Shown here in pieces: positions 46,280-58,300 of a stretch of 64,000 bases of DNA; positions within the stretch are counted from its first letter, which is position 1; every line of letters begins with the position of its first letter. The notes beneath the pieces are model-generated. The model was not told the DNA's origin. It worked only from the letters and a program-made list of their open reading frames with translations, and ran no database searches. This stretch comes from Trichostrongylus colubriformis (Eukaryota > Nematoda > Chromadorea > Rhabditida > Trichostrongylidae): the NCBI GenBank assembly GCA_963978905.1, contig OZ022257.1:8764509-8828508 (forward strand). The letters run 5' to 3'. Position numbers and translations under genes: made by a program.

Positions 46280-47213
46280 CAGGGTGGCTCCTAATTATTT
46301 GCGCGTACTATAGCGTAGTTTATTACAAATAACTTCAACAAAAAACAGCGCTTATACAATCTGATACAACTTCTATGTAGAGCAATGCCTAGTAATCATC
46401 CACTCAAGAAGATGTTCGGAAGGAGCTCCTCTTGCAGCAATACAGGCCTTCAATTTCTTCTCTACTCTCACCGTGCGACATCACTGTGGGCCGCAGGAAG
46501 GTGACGTCGATGTTGTCCCACGCCTTCTGCTATATAAATCATCAGCCCTTTATTAAAATGAGATTTGCAAATATCCATGATATTGCCAATAGTGTAGCCT
46601 ATAAAATGGTGCTTATTCTGTGAGAAAAGATGCAGTCTGAGCCAAGTTATGATCTCTTGATTTTGAAGTTGCAAAAACCAGCCAAAACGATCCTTACAAC
46701 CTAATAAAATCTTGTTCTTTGGGAAGATAGCACTCAAAGACTCCCCTGAGTTGCTGAATTGTGTCATGATCAATGCGTGCTCCAACAGGACTGGGCACCT
46801 GCCCATTCTGCAAGATCCACAATGGCATTCTGCGAGAGTCACTTTCCTGGCTACTGGACGAAGGACTTCTGGTCACCTTACTCGCCTGATCTGAATCCGA
46901 TGGATTTCGCTGTGTGAGGTTCCTTGCAGCAGAAGGTCTCCTTGAGAAGGTGCCAAAGTTTAAACGCTCTCAAAGCTTCACTTCAGAAGGCGTGGGACCA
47001 TATCGACGTCACCTTCCTGCGGCCCACAGTGATGTCGGCGGAGAAGAGACTGAAGGCCTGTATTACTGCAGAAAGAGTTCATTTCGAACATCTCCTCGAG
47101 TGAATGATTATTAGGTATTGCTCTACATAGACGTTATATCAGACTGTATAACCTTTGTTTTTTGTTGAAGTTATTAGTAATAAACTACGCGCAAATAATT
47201 GGGAGCCACCCTG
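46280..47213 (+). mobile_element. Snapback Tc1/mariner-type element with duplicated inverted 3' end
   Basis: Ends CAGGGTGGCTCCTAATTATT (46280) and its near complement (ending 47213) are flanked by TA. The inverted identity extends about 250 bp inward on each side (46280-about 46535 and about 46965-47213), far beyond a normal TIR. On the plus strand at about 46857-46915 the frame WTKDFWSPYSPDLNPMDFAV includes the third-catalytic-D region. A TGA then stands where Trp is expected, and 60 further transposase codons are readable (QKAWDHIDVTFLRP, KACITAERVHFEHLL). The left arm repeats that same 3' coding end in reverse. The middle (46545-46707) is a fragment of the transposon at 42806. Length 934 bp, non-autonomous. 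Confidence 0.8.
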
Positions 47214-49590
47214 TATGTATGTAGAATGACGCCTTCTAGAGAAATGGTTGCAAAGATGGAGCGCATATGTACTCCGCGCGATTACGCTCAAAAAGTCATT
47301 TGAAATCGCCAGAGAGATTTAATTTATTCATATAATGAAGTTTTCTAAACATGTCTCTTGCCTGATAAACATGTAAACTTTTATAATAATTCCGGAAGTA
47401 AGGGAAAAGTAAAATCGCTGTGTCATTTCATGCCAGAAGATGTGTAGATATTCTGCGTCAGCCTACACATGTATGTAGGCAAAATAGCTCCACGTTGGAT
47501 GGAATAACCTATTGATGTAAAAGCCATTAAAATGTTTCAACCACTGTAATACTCTTTGTACCTTCTTCGAAATCTCTCAGGGTATGCGGGAATCCCGGGT
47601 TTTCATTTTTTTGTTTATATGGTTCACCAAAAAAGATGAGCATAAAGAGTACGTAGTTCAGAGTTCGCGGGAATAGCGATCATGGCAGAATGAAAAATGT
47701 GAAAAGAGATAATCAACCGAAATGAAACGGTGCCTGGAATAAGATAACAAGAGAAATGTGATGAAAAATTTCATTTCTCAGTTGTAGAAAAAATTCTCAT
47801 TAGCTCAGCTGCCTTTTTCAGTACGGTACTTGAGCTACATAGACAGAGAGACGTTCTATAGCCAACTTAACGCCCAACTTGTAGTCAATTTTGAAGGAAT
47901 GTTTAATGCACACTTCATTCATTAGAGGAAGTCACCCTTGCAAACAACATCAACACCTGACCAAAATAACGCGTTTTTTGTTGGTTTTACTTTTGCTTTT
48001 AGTTTTAGTTCTTCTATAAAAAAATACCTCCGACCAAAAAATGCACAGAAACTGAGACATGGTGAAAATTCTCAAAAAAAAAATTGGGCAAAAGATTTTT
48101 TATAGTCAAGTAGGGTAGTCATTGTGCTAAATACTTTGACCTTCTAGTGTGTGTAATTCATTAAGTCTTGCACCACTAATACATATTCTTGCTGAATAAC
48201 TCTTTCTATTTCAGTACAACAAGAATGCAAGCTCATTAGGACCATGCTCCGCCCTCACATCTATTAGACACCCTTTCAACGCCCAGACATTTTTCCTACA
48301 AATTTTCGTTTCCACACAATTCACCATAAAATTAAGCATGTTAAAAAATGTTGACCTCTTGTGTAACAAAAATCGTCTGCTATGTCGGTCACTGAGATCT
48401 TTAACACTATAGAGATCAAGAATCTGCGCAGAAATACCCTCTAAGATGAGCCAGCATCTGCACTTCATAATTAATCACAGTCATGTGACAAATTGCCTAC
48501 ACGGTTTTAACCATGGATCCACAGTGTACGATGGGCTCCAGTAAAGCGCTAGGCCCGCAATGAAAGCTCTATAAAATAGTTTTTTCTTATGATACTGCTG
48601 ATTGTCGATGCTGAACGAGGAAATATACATTAATCAGGAGAATAGAAGGTCGGACAGAATGACACATTTTTGTGTACTACAATCTAAGTCTACTTTAACT
48701 TCATGCCACGTATGTAGCAAATTGCCATCTCCCGGAGTATTTAAGTAAGCCAGTAGCACTACTACTTGTTCACTTCAAAACACCGGCAAGTAGCAATTTC
48801 AGCCTACGTTACATCTACCGTAACGCATGCTGTTTATTAGGTTGCAGATATTACACACACGACACACTGATAAGACGTCGAGTGTGGATTCAATGAAATT
48901 CACCCCGTGAACACGTTTTTTCTTACCCTATCGCTTACCCTCCCATTCATGGTTCCACTTGATTGCTGCTGTTTATTGTTTCACTTATTTGAAATCATCA
49001 CGAATGAGCGAAATACACACTACGAGGCAACAAATGACATCTTCTACAGCGAGCCACTCGGATAGGTGATGCTGCAGTTTGAAAGGATACGCGGGAGATG
49101 CGAATACAGACCACGACACCGCGCTGTGGAGCCGGGATTCTCTACTGATTATCGCTTTCAATCTCGAATGTTCGTTTCAACAGGAACACTTCCTACCATT
49201 GTCCTCTTTCTCCCGAACCCTCCCGGTTCCCATGAACGTAGTTTGATGTATCTTTGTATGAGCTACTATGCCTTGCATACGAATCCTACCGAGTGGGACA
49301 TACACGTTGAATAGCTGGCGGTCGGAGAAAGCAAATTAACACGTTGGCGACGCAAATTAACACCCACCTTTAACACTTGTCTGGAGCGTGGGACTGCACG
49401 CTTTTCCTTACGCTCACGGCACAGTTCCACGCGATTTCGAAAAAGCTTTTCTTCGGGAAATTTTTTTGTTCCGAAAAGGTGTTTCTATTTACATTTATTT
49501 ATTCGTTGTTTATTTGTTATTTTTTATTTAGTTTATTTAATTGTTCTTTTTTTCGACTTGTAATTGTATAATGATCCTTAGTCAAGATAT
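47214..49590. other. Gene-poor stretch
   Basis: AT-rich with short frames. The longest are 48211-48468 (minus, 85 codons, ordinary composition, no family) and 49066-49314 (plus, 82 codons). None is supported by splice context or domain. Confidence 0.3.
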
Positions 49591-49594
49591 GGAG

Positions 49595-49910
49595 ACCCAG
49601 GGCACACCCAGGTGTCAAGGAAAATGGCCGTTTTAGTGCGACTCCTCTCTCAACGGAGACCTATATACGACACCTTTCCTTTTAACATCTACATAACCTC
49701 TACATATGAATATTCCCGACTGAAAAGTATTACCAAGTATTTTATTGCAGTACTTTGTGTGCTGATCGCTCAAATTCAATCATATTTTCTTACATAACAG
49801 TATCAGCTGAGGGGACGTTCCGCTTATCGTCTGTCCTGGGACCATCGCTGACGCCTACAATTACGACCCTATTTCACCCGTCAAATACGACCCCCTCCTG
49901 CAGATTAATG
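49595..49910 (-). repeat. Family B end fragments (two)
   Basis: GGGCACACCCAGGTGTCAAG followed by CGACTCCTCTC and TACGACACC (49595-49672), and again ATTACGACCC..AATACGACCCCC (49858-49895). Confidence 0.45.
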
Positions 49911-52040
49911 CTCAACTCCCGGTGTACCCTCTGGAAACCACGACTGCGCTGAGATCTGACAACATACGACTGATAGAAGCTAGTCTTACTTAACTGAAGT
50001 TCTTTGAAGTATACATAGTGCTATTCAGTGTAATAACATCCAACAAATGATTACATGCTTAAGTGCACTCCTTTATTTAGATAATAGTTCAGTCTAGTCT
50101 ATCCATAAAGTGTGCACACCTCGCATTATTCACCCATGTATTTCAATGTCACTTAACAACTAAAAGCTGGTTTCACAGAGTACAGTACAATTTTCTCGAC
50201 AATGTATAGGTATGATAGATACATGATTTTTAAAAAAGAACTAAAATTGGAAAAGTAGAGGTAAGGGTAGTTGTAACACGACGACGTGTCACATGGGCGT
50301 CAACGTGTTGAAAGAAGATGTCGCAGCTGTTGCAGCCACCTAAATTAGAGATTTCCTGGCGTTTGAATCTTGAACTCTTGCCAGAATCACAGCATTCATT
50401 CCTTATTGAGATCTTTTTTTTCCTTGTCTTTTATTTTAGTCCATCTATCTTTTATAATTATACTGATGCTCCATTCCTGCAGATCGCGGTGGATGCAATT
50501 TTTATAGCTAATGCTGCTATGATTATATCGGTTTTCGGAGGGTCTCCAAGAATGCCCAACTACATGACCGTGCAACGCGAAAGGGGTCATAGCTCGTCTG
50601 GTTCCGTTGAGAACTACCCTAATTTGCAACGGGACCAGCAAGGCAGTTGTCGCTGCCTGTGACCACGTTTGAGAGGCAATGTGACCTAGTTCGGTAGTCC
50701 TGATATCCCTACCTTACATGAGCATCAAGTACTAAAGACAGTTACACACGGCTGAAATTGGTGGTCATGTCTCCATTTTGACTATGTTCTCACATGATCC
50801 AAAAAACATTTTATAGCGTAAATGTGAACAGTAGAGTTTTTCAGGCTGCCAATAATCGATGCAAGAAACTGATGAAAATTTGATTGCTGCGGTATGTTGT
50901 GCAGTGGTGAGTGGCTCAGTTCAGTTTCCACTCTGTAACCCTAAATTCGATTTTTTTGTCTCTGAAGTTGATCGCTGGACTTTTTAATTGCTCATAATCT
51001 CCCATAACCACATCGCTCTGTGCAATAAACCCCTCCTCTTGTTGCTTATTCACTTTTAACTGGATAACAACTCTATGACAACGGCACCGCGAACGTAATC
51101 ACTCGTGCACCAATAGCCGTAACGATGCAGCTTTTAATAGCGCATTCCTAGTACTACCTCGAATGACTCATTCCGTTCTGTCAATAATTAGCAATTACGG
51201 TTGAATGATTAGTAATTATGGTAATTAGTTATCAATTAATCATCACTGAGTAACTCAATAAACAATACAAAGTTCTATAATAGGAGAAAACTTTTTCTTG
51301 GCGCTGTATCTTTCCTTAATGGGTGAAGGTGGTGTAGAGACAGGTGGTAAGCTACTTCTGTAATGGTGCAGGGATCAAATCCTTCAGCCATCCCCGTTTA
51401 GACCAGGACAAGAAATAAAGAGCACAAAAGATAAGCTCCGCCCACCGTGGGCGGACCTGATACCATTTCACCTACCTCGAGCGAGACCAGCCATTCATCT
51501 CTTCGAGGTAGATGGAGTGGTACCAGATTCACCTGCGAGGACAAAAGCTTTATTTTGCACATCAATTGGCCCCCGCAACTGATTATATGAGCCAGTCATT
51601 CACCTACCACCACGGTTTTGGATGAATACGCGACGTATCCCAATCAGGGATTGATTGACTTCAAAACTTTGTTCTTTATCCTGTACCAGTTGGGCTAGCG
51701 CACATCACTGCGCGCGCAGTATAATGGGCGTCAGTGAGTCGATCGGAATTGCTTTTTTTACTATGAATTTACTCAAGACCCATCCCATGCCCTACCCATC
51801 CCAAACTTGTCCCCATTTCCACAGGTTGTTTTTCATGTTATGCCCTATTTGTGACAGGCGGACGGACGGACAGACTAAGGAAGCGTTTTATATATAGTGA
51901 ATCCTATTCTCTCCGCTCTTAATAATTAGGCAAAAATAGCGTCAGCATATTGGACTACCTCACCCCTCTCCCCTATCCCCTCACTTGTCATATTTTGGGT
52001 GCGCTACTTATATCGAAGTGCCAACAATGAGCAATGCCCT
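49911..52040. other. Gene-poor stretch with repeat family D/E pieces
   Basis: 51420-51900 is a family D copy in opposite orientation (CTCCGCCCACCGTGGGCGG, CGCGCGCAGTATAATGGGCG, CGGACGGACGGACAGACTA). 51540-51660 carries family E words. A TGGTGTAGAGACAGGTGG..GGGATCAAATCC pair near 51340-51390 resembles pol III boxes but does not fold as a tRNA. An ORF at 50318-50662 has two hydrophobic stretches after a TTTTAG/CTGCAG context. It was considered as an sre exon and not kept, because the sre gene closes at 44036. Confidence 0.4.
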
Positions 52041-52046
52041 CTCAGC

Positions 52047-52112
52047 TCTAAAACCGCGGTCATACTTTGAGCACTGACGCCGTCGTCAGTGCGCAAAATA
52101 TGACCACGGCCT
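52047..52112. repeat. Minimal hairpin MITE, family G ends only
   Basis: CCGCGGTCATACTTTGAGCACTGACGCCG faces its complement CAGTGCGCAAAATATGACCACGG with almost no loop. It is a 66-bp deletion derivative consisting of just the two family G termini. Confidence 0.75.
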
Positions 52113-52380
52113 AACTAAATGGTCTTTTGTGGTGCTCAAAACTGCGAAATAATTAGAAAGTGTTGCTGCTTGCTTGACTATTTTATAATCAGTATCGTCT
52201 AATGCATACCTTCCGTCGATGCTTACATAAAGGAAACTTAAAACTGTTTTGTTTGATATCCCTCTAGAGGCACGTGCCAAACAGAACCTAAGCCAATTCT
52301 CTGATTTCCCTTCGATCCTTAAAGATGAGTACCATTGTCACTACAGCACTTTTTATTCATTTTTCAGTGCGTATTCGAGC

Positions 52381-55300
52381 ATGTTCGATCTCATAATGAC
52401 AAGCAACCGTACTCATGTTGTCAGTGAGGGGAAGGTCCATGGGTGATGATGAATACGTGAAGAGAGCGAAATTGCCAGCTCAGCGAACATCATTAAGAAC
52501 CATTCACCGTAATCATTGCACAGTAATAGCGTAAACAGGTCGCAGGCACCATTTATGAAAGCTGAAGCCTTGTTTTCGTCATAAATGGATAGCTTGATAA
52601 TTTCATAATGAGAAAAAAATACTTGGAAATTTGTCTATTTACACCTATAAGATGAAAGGCTGGAGAAGGGCAACTTGCGTAGGAGCGGTATTTTTCAAAT
52701 GAGGCAGAATAGCGTAGAAAATGGATTGCTCCCTTGCCACACGCTGCTAAGCTCCCACTACATAAATTAAAAAACGATAAATTTAACATAGATAAATGAA
52801 TGCGTAGTGAGTGCGGAATCTACTCTTGGTTGAATCAACTTTCTTTACGGCTAATACAAACCATCCCTCCTACGGCACAAAGAAGATAGCACAGTCTTTC
52901 CCAAAAATCATTTTTCAGCTAGGAGTGGTCGGAGTCTTTGTAAATGGCGTATGTGCAATTTTGATGCTGCGTATAAAGGAGCTGAAAACATCATTTGGTT
53001 TTTTGACAGTATCTCATACGATATCTAACGCCATACTCACTTCTGCATACATTTTTTGGGTAGCGCCGTGTATACTATGGTGAGCGATTTATCTTAATAA
53101 AAAAAAGTGTGACTTTTAAGTAACCTCGGGCTGACGACCAGAACTGCATGGGATTCTGGGACAATGTTATAGATCTATTAGCTTCATAAGCGTCGCGTAC
53201 CACGTATTTCTGGGAACTGAGACCAGATTGAACCACAATCGATGGCGGGAAGTGCGTACACACCGAAAAATTCCGGATTTCCTCAACTCTTTTCTGCCAA
53301 AGGAAGAGCGCTGATGCAACAGTGGCGAGATGGTTTTCACATGAAATACGGCATTAGGCCGCCTCCATACTTTGCGGTGACGACGGCAGGTCGTGCTGTG
53401 TCGTCTCTGCGTCCCTGCCCGTGCAACCTGATTCGCAAACGAAGGATTCGGTCTAGGAATACGGCATTAGGCCGCCTCCATACTTTGCGGTGACGACGGC
53501 AGATCGTGGCTATGTCATCCCTGCGTCCCTGCCCGTGCAACCTGATTCGCAAACGGAGGATTCGGTCTAGTTGGGAAGACCACCTGTTTCAAAGATTCAA
53601 AGAGCTTCAAAAGAAGAAAGAAGGGGTACAGGCTCCTTGGAACTTTGTGGCGAGCCCTAAATCGATAGGGTCCTGAATGCTGATTGCAATTATGAAAATC
53701 GAGATTGGAAATGCCGCGCCAAGGGAACTATGAGGGGCAAACCTTGCTCGATATAACTCATCGTCGGGGTTTTTGCTGCAAGTGCAGCATCTATGATCGC
53801 CGTGGCTCAGTGGTAGCGCTCCTGCACTAGCAGTGGCGGACGGTAGGTTTACCCTATCGGACCTTTTGATGAGTATTGCTAGGCAAAATACCCGGTCAAT
53901 GACTCATCGCGCGCAAACTTTAAAGTCTCCTGACTTGCAATGGAGCGGTGTTTTTTGTTGTGTTGGATTTCATGGTCGCGATCAGCATTCAAGGCCCTAT
54001 CCATCCATACAGTTCAGGTTCCGTAGGAAGTCAAAGCTCGTTCCTGGTTAGGTACCAGAATGAGCACCCGTTCAATGCTTGAAAATTGTGTAGAGTGAAC
54101 AGATGCAACTGAAGGCATATAAACGTTGTTACGGAAGACAATGCGGACAGAGTTCGGTGACAATGTCAAGCAAAATAGAAAGAGTAGGTGTGCAATGGTC
54201 TTGCTTGAAAAAATAGAGGGAAACAACGAAAGGCGATATTATTGCGCCGTGGGAAAAACAATGATAGTTTTGAAGCAAATATATTGAATAACATAGCTTT
54301 CTTCAAAGTATCCCTTTTCGATCGAAATAACGACCAAAAGAATCAATACATACATATCTGCCAACGAAGTGACAGTTTAGATATTCTAGCAAAATAAGGT
54401 TATGGAGTTCTGGAATCGAAGGAAGCGTTGAATGCCTTTTCTACGTCGTCTTGTTTCGGAAGCATTTCTCGCGTAAAAAGACTTCGAGATCGTTAATGAA
54501 GGGATAATCCGTACGGGTAAGGTCTGGTGAGCACAGAGGTGGTCGAGCGTTTCCTCCATCCCGGCTCCTTCAGTTTTTTTTGTTGTCATCAATGAAACAT
54601 GCGGTCGGGAGTCATGTCATGTAGTACGATCGCGCTTTCTGCTGATTGATGGTGGCTTCCGAAGCAATCCTTAATTCCTTTTTTTCGATTTACGTACAGT
54701 ACTTCTCCGGTGTGATAGTATCTCCTAAAGTCAGGAAGCAAAGGTGGATAAAACCGGCTGTAGACCACCAACAGTCACCACGACCTTCTTTGGTGCAACT
54801 CCGGCTTTGGACAATGTTTAGGAGCTCCGTCGTAATCCAACCGCTGTCCTGACCGTCGTATACTATCGTATTGAATTCACTTTTGGTCACAGGTCACAAA
54901 GCATTGCAGAAAAGGATCGTTTTTTGTTTTGCAAAAGAGGAGACGAACAGACTTCGAGACGCGATATTGCTGATGCCCATTCAACTTGTGCATAATCCAC
55001 TTGTCAAGTTTTTTCTACCTCCCCAGTTATCTTCGAATCAGTTCCGAAGTCAATCCCAGCTCTTTAGCAGTTTCCTTCGTGGATGCTTTTGAGTTAGCTT
55101 CTATCTGTGCCTTCAATTCGTCGTCTTCAACTTCCGATGGTCCACCGCGTCTCTCCTGATCTTCTAGGATGAAGCATTTCGGAGTTCGTCGAACCACTTA
55201 CGCGTGGTGCGCTCATTTGTGGTACCGTCACCCCAGCGTGGTCATATTTCTATTTGCTTGCAGCGTTGCGGCCGAGTTTGTACTCGTGAAGCAAGATAAA

Positions 55301-58300
55301 TCGGATTTGGACAACGCCTTTGTGGTTGATCCAAAATTTTGGAAGAAATGGTGGCAGAGTAAGGGAAAAAATCAGTACGATAGCCTGAAAAAGTGCTTCC
55401 GAACGATATATTAAATACCAATTACTATATTTGCCCGATTTTTCAATGAATTACGATCAGTGGAACAAATTACTATATGTACCCGATTTTTCAATGAATT
55501 ACGATCAGTGGAACATAGCAGGTACGAAAACGTCATATTTTTGCCACGACCTAATAAATGAATGGTTTTGTGCATCAAATGAGTTATCAATTCCTCCCAA
55601 GCTGGTTGAGACTGAGAACTCTGCAGTGGAATATTGTAATCGTAATGTTAGTAGAAGGGAAGGCACATTTGTTATTCTAGCCGAACAAAGTTAAAGGCTT
55701 GGGGACCACCACACTTTCCTTGCAGTGAAAAAAGGTATGTCAAAGATTAAATGTATAAAGAGAAAATGGAGTGGTTCGTTCCAACTCTCCCTCGGATGAA
55801 CCACTATTGTTATAAGCCCTTGGATCCTATCAATGGGTAAGGCTGGCAACTATTGGTTTTCAATAAGAGTGTTGATATCGGAAAAAATAAAATAGGGATA
55901 CTCCGCGGTAACAAAAATAAAAAAAACCGCGAAACTTTGTGAAGTGTGGTGAAATAAAACCTTAAGCTTAACTAAAAGTTAGTCGACTCATGAAATATAC
56001 CGATCAAAGATTCTTTACTCTTCGGAAGTTTGTGGTTTCAGGGATTTTTCCAGTGCCTTTGAAGTGAATCGATCCATAGGTCAGGTGACTCTTATTGCTC
56101 AATTTGGAGCCTATTTTTCAATGCTACTTCTCTCATTGAATCGTTTCGTTTGCGTATTCATGCCAACTGGATATGCAGTGGTGTTTTCGAATCGCTCAAC
56201 TATTTGGTATATAATCATATCCACGTTGATAAGTGTGGCGTATGGATGCGTCTATTTCAATGGCAAGTAACGTATTTTTTGTGAGTTCACGAATAAACAA
56301 ATGAACAAACTTTTCGGCCTACTTATAGGTTGATGACGCCTATTAGGCCTTGGTTGAAATACCTTTGTGAGGTGTTGTAGAATTTCTGTATCTTCTTGAC
56401 TGACTACTGCGATTCTTTAATTTCTGTTGATTTCTAGGGCTTCTAACGCACGCACAAATAGACAAATGAACAAATAAGCAGATCAACAACTGAGGTAAAA
56501 CAGGCGAGTACGCGACTAGACAGCATCTGTGTCCTGCGCCTCAAAATACTCCAATTTTAGCTCAACGGCTCGTTTTCGAGGCATTGGACACGCTTGGCTT
56601 TGAAATGGGGGAAACAGGAGTTGGAGCCTGCACAAAGCTATGTTCACAGAAAACTGCACATTGCCTGCTGTCGCTCCACGCACACACGCAGTGTGACCAC
56701 TGTTCCTAAAAAAATCGTTCACGGAAAAACGAGTTCCTTCGTTACCCATATATTTACATTGTATTCCCTTAATAAGGGCCGCATGCAAAGTTCCACTTCA
56801 AAAAGTGAGAATTCGGCTGAAATATAGCTCCCCAAATTTTCGGCCGTTTGGGCGGGGCCTCGGAGCAAAGGCCCTCTCCATAGTTCGTCGCCGTCAGAGA
56901 CGCAATGTAAGAGCAGAAAGTTACGTAAACAATCCCACTCTCCCTTCCCAAGCGCGGGGGGCAACGGGACGGGGCAACAAGCCGACCATTAGGGAAGCTG
57001 TATCTTAGCCGAATTCTCACTTTTTCGAGTGAAATTTCGCATGCGGCCTATATCACTTAAATACAACATAAATATATGGGTAAGAAAGAAACTAATTTTT
57101 TCCGTTCCTTTAACTAGGCGATCCCAGTGAAAAGCGCTAGACTTGCCTTGTCAGGAAAGAAAGATGGTACGTGTAAACGCTAAGATATAAAAAAAATGTT
57201 ATAGTTCTGATCTTTTCTTGCTGCCACTGCCGAAAATCAGTTTTAGATGCAGTAGGATACTATCATTCGTTTACAGCATCACATAGCATTACCTTATTTT
57301 CGTTTTTCCCAGCTATACCAACGAGGTTGTTGATGAAACCCTTCATTCACGGCCTGACGTTTCGACCAAATCTTCTTCCTCAAGAGCCTCAAAGCGCTCA
57401 AGTCACATTATGTTATGCAGCCATCACCATATGTTTTTTTTAATTTGAAATTCAATTTCAGCTTCATGCTATTTCATTTTTGACCGAGTCAGCTTGGAAT
57501 TCGCATTCAGCGATAGCGTATGCGGTCAATTTGTATCAGATTATGTGGATTTCTGGTTCAGCATTAGCTTATTTGCTATAGCATGCACATTAGATATCAT
57601 TACGTTAACTAAACTGCATTGGGTATGTTTTGTTGAATATGTAGGAGTAATATCTTAGGGTTAGCTGAACACTGAAATTCGCTATGCAACTTCCGTCTGA
57701 GAACGAAAGCTAAAGTATAGACTCAACAACTGTTACTTTTGATAGACTACTAACTCCTCAACAAGTCATATAATGGTAGCTGGAAAATGCATTGTACACC
57801 CGATGAATCTCATTTGTGAAAAGCAGGAGACTCACATCTCCGCATTAGGACGGAAAATACCCGTGGCCGACGCAATTAGTGCGAGCTATGTAGGCCGACC
57901 GCCACATATGTTTACTCTTGAAGCGTAATTCAAAACATACTGTGAGGCATCGTCTTCAGGGTACTCTCTAGTATCAAGGAAAATAACCGCTTCAGTACAA
58001 CTCCCTGCCCCTCCTTCTACAAGGATCAAATATGACCCTTTCTTTCTTGACCTCTACAATACCAGTAAGTATTGCGGGATTGCACAGTTGCAATATGCTT
58101 TATTGTCATACAGGGTGGTCCACATGAAATGTGACGGGTTAAAAATTCATTTTTGGGCATTTGCAGCTTTTTTTTGTTTTTTTTTGTGCTGTTATTGGTC
58201 TTCCTCGTATCTTTAAGGCCCTACTACTTGCGGAGTCTCAATGGTTATAAGTAAAAATGGTATCGAATACCGATCATTCTGCGATAGTTACTATTCACAA

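Noticed and set aside
48211..48468. Minus-strand 85-codon ORF
   Set aside because: Protein-like composition but no recognised domain, no conserved neighbours and no splice signals convincing enough to call.
50318..50662. ORF with hydrophobic stretches following CTGCAG, resembling an sre TM7 exon
   Set aside because: The preceding sre gene already closes in phase at 44036 with the family tail EKYFQQL..W and a poly(A) signal, so this would be an orphan exon. The tail after the hydrophobic part is not Sre-like.
53796..53870. Functional tRNA gene
   Set aside because: Good A box, but no proper T-arm (GGTTCRANNCC) or acceptor stem.
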